A stretch of 9,420 bases of DNA from Dehalococcoidia bacterium (GTDB lineage: Bacteria; Chloroflexota; Dehalococcoidia; UBA2979), in NCBI GenBank assembly GCA_018700215.1, contig JABIST010000027.1, forward strand, positions 1-9,420, in the 5' to 3' direction. Both the position numbers and the translations under genes were made by a program. Shown here one piece after another: positions 5,478-9,420 of the stretch. The notes under the pieces were generated by a model, which searched no databases, had not been told where the DNA came from, and saw only the letters and a list, made by a program, of their open reading frames with translations. How positions within the stretch are numbered: the stretch's first letter is position 1; every line of letters starts with the position of its first letter.

Positions 5478-5493
5478 GAGGCGGAGGTTGAGC

Positions 5494-7230
5494 ATGGAGC
5501 CATGGATCGTTGGTAGCGAGCCGAGCGAGCGTTTCCCCTTGTGGACGCGGGCGAACGTGGGCGAAGTGTTCCCTGACCCAGTGGGGCCGCTGACGTACAC
5601 GCTGGCGATGCCAACGCTGGTGGAGGGGGCGTGGCGAGACGCGCTGGTACGGATGGGGGCGTTCACGCATGACGAGTTCGCGCCGGACCGGATGGAGAGC
5701 CTCGGGGTCTTTGGCGGGTACTGCTACCTGAACGCTTCGCTGACGCGAATCCTGGGCGAGCGAGCGCCGGGGTTGTCCGCGCAGGCGATGGACGATCTGT
5801 TCTTCGGCGCGCAGCCGGGGATTCCTCCGTACGAGGTGGCTGTGGGCGACGTGAACGAGGAGCGAACGGCGGCGATTGGCGCGACGTTCCAGTGGGCGAT
5901 GACGACGGACAAGCTGGAGGAGCCGGCGGCGAGCGAGGTGCTGGTGCGGAAGCTGCGCGAGGCGCGGCCGGACCTAGAGTCGATGTCGAACGAGGAGCTG
6001 TGGACGTACGGGCAGGATCTGCTGCTGAAGGATTTCCGGCAGCTCTTTGGCGAGCACATCTTCACGACGTTCTTGAGCACGGTCCCGGTGGGGGCGCTGA
6101 CGCAGATCTGCGAGGCGATTGGCCGACCGGCGGACGCGATGAAGATCATCTCAGGCGTTGGCGACGTGGAGTCGGCGGCGCCATCGATGGCGATGTGGGA
6201 GATGGGGCGGCAGATCGCGGCGGACGCCGGGCTGAACGCGGCGTTCGATGCGGGCGTCGAGGGTGTGTTGGACCGGATTGCGGAGAGTGGGAGCGAAGCG
6301 GCGACGGTGTTCCTCGCGGATTTCGTGGCGTTCCTCGAGCGATTCGGGGCGCGCGGACCGAAGGAGTGGGAGGCGTCCAACCACGTGTGGGAGACGCGTC
6401 CCGAGCTGGCGCTGGCTGCGATCGATCGGATGCGGCTGGCGGACGCGAGCCAGGCACCATCAGGCAAGAATCTGCTGATGGCGGTGGAGCGCGAGCGGCT
6501 GGTGGCGGAGATTGGGGAGATGCTGGCGGGCGACCCGGAGACGCAGGGGATGTTCATGGCCTCAGCGAACGCGGCGACGGTGTTCCAGGCTGGCCGCGAG
6601 CGGACGAAGACAAACGCGATCAAGCTAATCCACGAGACGCGGATGGCGCTGCACACGATCGGCCGTCGGATGGTTGAGGCCGGGGTCTGCGACGAGGTGG
6701 GTGACTACGGTCTGCTTCGAATCGAAGAGGCTCAGGATTGGCTGGCGAACCCGGGAGCGTTCACCGAGACGCTTCGAGAGCGCCGGAAGCTGTTTGATGA
6801 GTACAGCGCGCTCCAGGAGCCGTTCGTGTTCGTCGGTGAGATCGCCGACCCGGGGACGTGGCCGCGGAAGGGCGAGACGGCGGTGGCGTCGGTGGCCGTG
6901 GGGGACGTGCTCGAAGGCTTCTCTGGCTGCCCGGGCGTGGTGACGGCTGTGGCGCGCGTGGTGCTGGACCCGATCGACCCGACGGCATTGGCGCCGGGCG
7001 AGATCCTGGTGGCGCCGATGACGGACCCATCGTGGACGCCGCTGTTCGTCGCGGCTGGTGGAGTGATCGTCGATGTGGGCGCGGCGCAGAGTCACGCGAT
7101 GATCGTGAGCCGCGAGCTGGGCATCGCCTGCGTGCCGTCAGTGACAGACGCGACGCGACGAATTCCGGACGGCGCGACGGTCGAGGTGAACGGCGACGCG
7201 GGAACGGTGACGATCGTCGCGCTGCCGTAG
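5494..7230 (+). CDS. PEP-utilising/rifampin phosphotransferase-like protein without ATP-grasp domain
   Basis: The 578-residue product opens with PLWTRANVGEVFPDPVGPLT (15-34), the entry of the large helical substrate domain in rifampin phosphotransferase (Rph) and PEP synthase-like proteins. That domain continues to about 440 with FLERFGARGPKEWEA (280-294) and a RERTKTNAIKLIHETRMAL helix (368-386). A PEP-utiliser swivelling domain fills about 472-575; its phospho-accepting His is His534 in AAQSHAMIVSRELGIACV. In Rph an N-terminal ATP-grasp domain of about 320 residues makes phospho-His from ATP; it is missing here, so phosphate must come from a partner or from PEP. ATG 5494 follows GGAGG by six bases; TTG 5488 abuts that site. 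The ATP-grasp-bearing partner candidate starts 21 bases after the stop, in the same frame. The substrate is unknown; rifamycin is not implied. Confidence 0.85.
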   Translation: MEPWIVGSEPSERFPLWTRANVGEVFPDPVGPLTYTLAMPTLVEGAWRDALVRMGAFTHDEFAPDRMESLGVFGGYCYLNASLTRILGERAPGLSAQAMDDLFFGAQPGIPPYEVAVGDVNEERTAAIGATFQWAMTTDKLEEPAASEVLVRKLREARPDLESMSNEELWTYGQDLLLKDFRQLFGEHIFTTFLSTVPVGALTQICEAIGRPADAMKIISGVGDVESAAPSMAMWEMGRQIAADAGLNAAFDAGVEGVLDRIAESGSEAATVFLADFVAFLERFGARGPKEWEASNHVWETRPELALAAIDRMRLADASQAPSGKNLLMAVERERLVAEIGEMLAGDPETQGMFMASANAATVFQAGRERTKTNAIKLIHETRMALHTIGRRMVEAGVCDEVGDYGLLRIEEAQDWLANPGAFTETLRERRKLFDEYSALQEPFVFVGEIADPGTWPRKGETAVASVAVGDVLEGFSGCPGVVTAVARVVLDPIDPTALAPGEILVAPMTDPSWTPLFVAAGGVIVDVGAAQSHAMIVSRELGIACVPSVTDATRRIPDGATVEVNGDAGTVTIVALP

Positions 7231-7251
7231 GCGGCTGGAACAGGCTGGGCC

Positions 7252-9420
7252 ATGTCGCAGGTTGTTGGATTCGATGATCCGCTCGACGAGGGGGCTGATG
7301 CCACGTCACTGTTGGGCGGGAAGGGCGCGAACCTCGTCGAAATGAGGCGCGGGCTGGGGTTGCCGGTGCCGCCGGGGTTCATCGTGACGACCGAGGTGTG
7401 TCGCGAGTACCTCGCCGGAGGGTGGCCGGAGGGGCTGGACGAGCAGTTACGCGCACACCTCGAACGATTGGGCGAGGAGACGGGGCGGCGGCTGGGCGAC
7501 ATCGAATCTCCGCTGCTGGTCTCGGTGCGTTCGGGCGCGCCGGTATCGATGCCGGGGATGATGGACACAGTGTTGAACGTGGGCGCCACCGAGGCGGTAC
7601 GCGACAGCGGAGCGGCCGAGGTGGGCGAGCCGGGGTTCGCGGCGGACACGTGGTTGCGGTTCTGTCGCCTCTACTCGGAAGTGGTGCTGGAGGTTCCAAA
7701 AGCGGAAATCGACGTGGCGGCGGCCTCGGACGGGAGCGCGGAAGGTCGGCTGCGGGCGGCGGAGCGGGTGCGGGGGCTGGCCGAGAACGCGGGTGGGATT
7801 CCAAGCGACCCGTTCGAGCAGGTGCGAGCGTCGGTGGCGGCGGTGTTCCGCTCATGGACGTCCGACCGCGCGGTGGCGTTCCGTGCGCGCGAGGGAATCG
7901 CGGACGACCTGGGCACCGCGGTGACGGTGCAGGCGATGGTGTACGGGAACCTGGACGAGGACTCGGGGACGGGGGTGGTGTTCACGCGCGACCCGGCCAC
8001 GGGTGAGCGCGTGCCGTACGGCGACTACCTGGCGCGAGCACAGGGCGAGGATGTGGTTGCGGGTACGCACGCCGTCGAGGGATTGGCGGCACTCCAAGAG
8101 CATCTACCGACAGCGCATGACGAGCTGCTGGGGGTGCTGGATCGGCTGGAGCTGCACTACCGGGATATGTGCGATGTGGAGTTCACGATCAGCCAGGGGC
8201 GGCTGTACATCCTGCAGACGCGGATCGGCCGGCGCAGTCCGCTGGCGGCGGTGCGGATGGCGGTGGAGATGGCGGAGGAGCCGGACTTCCCACTGAGCCG
8301 GGCTGAGGCGGTGGGACGGGTGGACGCGGCGACGCTGCAGCAACTCGCCTCGTTGGGTCGGGTCCGTGAGGGCGCGGAGTCGCTGGCCTCGGGACTGGCG
8401 GTGTCGCCGGGGGTTGGCGTGGGGGTGCTGGCTTGCGACGCCGATCGCGCGGCGGACCTGAACGCGCGGGGAATCGACGTGGTGCTGGCTCGGGAGGAGA
8501 CATCGCCCTCGGACATCCACGGGATGGTGGGGGCATCGGGGTTGGTGACGACGCTGGGCGGCGTGGCGAGCCACGCGGCGGTGGTGGCGCGGAGTTGGTC
8601 GATACCCGCGGTGACGAGCCTGGAGGGTGCGGAGGTGCGAGCGGGCGGCGTGCAGGTGGGTGACGTGTTCGTCGCGGAGGGCGAGACGGTGACCGTGGAC
8701 GGGAGCAGCGGCGCGTTCTTCGAAGGCGACCAGCGCGAGGATGCGAGCGGCGAATCAGCGGAGGTGCGGACGCTGCGCGAGTGGGCTCGGGAGCTGGGGG
8801 TGGAGCCGGGGACGGCGATCGATCATGCGAACGAGGAGGGGCGGGACGCGGACGTTTCGCTACTGGAGCTGGCGCGGGCGGTGCAGCTGAAAGGGCTTTG
8901 CACGCCCGAGCGAGCGGCCGCGGCGCTGGCAACGGCCGAACAGCGGATCGAGGAGCTGGTCAACGGCAACGGTGGACTGTTCCAGGAGACGCCGCGGGGG
9001 ATGATGCTGAGCGCGGATGGGCGCGAGTGGGTGACGGAGCAGCTCGCGGCAGAGCGGGACGCGGCTGACCAGGCGGCGCTGAACGCCTCGTACGACCGGT
9101 TCATGGAGTTGAACCATCGCTTCAAGGAGCTGGTGAGCAACTGGCAGATTTCGTCGATGGATGGGCACAGTGACGCTGAGTGGGCAGAGCTGGTCGACGG
9201 GGTCGCTTCGATCGATGTCGACCTTGGACCGGTGCTGACGGAAACGGAGACGCACGTGGCACGCCTCGGGAGCTACGCCGGGCGGTTCGAGCGAGCGCTC
9301 GAGGAGATGCGGGCGGGTGATAGCTCGATGCTGGCATCGCCGCTGAAGGACAGCTACCACACGGTGTGGTTCGAGTATCACGAGGAGCTGATCACGGCGG
9401 GCGGCACGTCGGCGGCGGGC
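7252..9420 (+). CDS. PPDK-like ATP-grasp/phospho-His protein with C-terminal winged helix (3' end outside window)
   Basis: The frame is open from ATG 7252 to the last base, 723 residues so far. Residues 1-340 are a pyruvate phosphate dikinase-type ATP-grasp domain: GGKGANLVEM (22-31), VSMPGMMDTVLN (98-109), FTRDPATGE (244-252), AQGEDVVAG (263-271) and DVEFTISQGRLYILQTR (308-324). The swivelling domain (about 378-490) has its phospho-His at 441 in GGVASHAAVVAR. In PPDK a PEP/pyruvate-binding TIM barrel should follow, but residues 534-602 look like a winged helix (LKGLCTPERAAAAL, then MLSADGREWVTEQLAAER), and 605-715 form a helical domain with NHRFKELVSNWQ and DSYHTVWFEYHEEL. It can thus probably be phosphorylated from ATP, yet lacks the usual acceptor site. 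The start is supported by homology and a weak CAGG seven bases upstream; a TAG at 7228 closes the frame. Confidence 0.9.
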   Translation, partial: MSQVVGFDDPLDEGADATSLLGGKGANLVEMRRGLGLPVPPGFIVTTEVCREYLAGGWPEGLDEQLRAHLERLGEETGRRLGDIESPLLVSVRSGAPVSMPGMMDTVLNVGATEAVRDSGAAEVGEPGFAADTWLRFCRLYSEVVLEVPKAEIDVAAASDGSAEGRLRAAERVRGLAENAGGIPSDPFEQVRASVAAVFRSWTSDRAVAFRAREGIADDLGTAVTVQAMVYGNLDEDSGTGVVFTRDPATGERVPYGDYLARAQGEDVVAGTHAVEGLAALQEHLPTAHDELLGVLDRLELHYRDMCDVEFTISQGRLYILQTRIGRRSPLAAVRMAVEMAEEPDFPLSRAEAVGRVDAATLQQLASLGRVREGAESLASGLAVSPGVGVGVLACDADRAADLNARGIDVVLAREETSPSDIHGMVGASGLVTTLGGVASHAAVVARSWSIPAVTSLEGAEVRAGGVQVGDVFVAEGETVTVDGSSGAFFEGDQREDASGESAEVRTLREWARELGVEPGTAIDHANEEGRDADVSLLELARAVQLKGLCTPERAAAALATAEQRIEELVNGNGGLFQETPRGMMLSADGREWVTEQLAAERDAADQAALNASYDRFMELNHRFKELVSNWQISSMDGHSDAEWAELVDGVASIDVDLGPVLTETETHVARLGSYAGRFERALEEMRAGDSSMLASPLKDSYHTVWFEYHEELITAGGTSAAG

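Noticed and set aside
5724..6656. Long open frame on the minus strand opposite the Rph-like gene (also 2856-3794 and 4498-5670)
   Set aside because: They are Ser/Arg/Pro-rich, match no family, and follow from the G-ending codon bias of the true genes, which removes stops on the opposite strand.
7224..7254. Frameshift or sequencing error splitting one phosphotransferase gene at 7230
   Set aside because: Each side has its own complete set of domain starts, both carry a separate phospho-His domain, and the order (His domain before ATP-grasp) is not that of a known single enzyme.

Overview
The window is GC-rich bacterial DNA with closely packed genes. It looks like an actinobacterium, possibly an Acidimicrobiia-type lineage. 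That is an inference from high GC, strong Shine-Dalgarno sites, an encoded tRNA CCA end and the family content; no marker gene fixes the taxonomy. The plus strand is G-rich throughout, in plus-strand genes, in the minus-strand gene and in the spacers. As a result plus-strand genes use G-ending codons and the single minus-strand gene uses C-ending codons.

Layout. 1-501: 3' end of an acyl-CoA dehydrogenase gene, whose stop codon lies in a 30-bp imperfect tandem repeat. 607-1890 (minus): an MFS transporter resembling the fosmidomycin-resistance (Fsr) group, convergent with the dehydrogenase. 2013-2088: tRNA-Arg(UCU). 2125-2778: a class I SAM-dependent methyltransferase starting 36 nt after the tRNA. 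2850-3719: an isocitrate lyase/PEP mutase superfamily enzyme lacking the lyase catalytic Cys motif. 3845-4392: two adjacent paralogous small single-pass membrane proteins. 4486-5355: a two-domain rhodanese-type sulfurtransferase. 5494-7230: a PEP-utilising/rifampin phosphotransferase-like protein with the helical middle and phospho-His domains but no ATP-grasp domain. 7252 to the window end: a pyruvate phosphate dikinase-like protein with ATP-grasp and phospho-His domains. There the expected PEP/pyruvate-binding TIM barrel is replaced by a winged-helix-like segment and a helical C-terminal domain. It stays open to the last base.

The most interesting part is 5356-9420. Two neighbouring phospho-His proteins, probably co-transcribed, share one set of phosphotransfer domains unequally: only the second can bind ATP, and neither shows a PEP/pyruvate-binding barrel. 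Their leader carries two perfect inverted repeats (7 bp and 9 bp arms). The pair could be a divided ATP-dependent phosphotransferase with an unknown acceptor, or two related but independent enzymes. Three other genes (2850, 3845, 4486) also have a small hairpin immediately upstream of the Shine-Dalgarno site.

No mobile element, CRISPR array or rRNA was seen. No gene-free stretch exceeds 300 bases.
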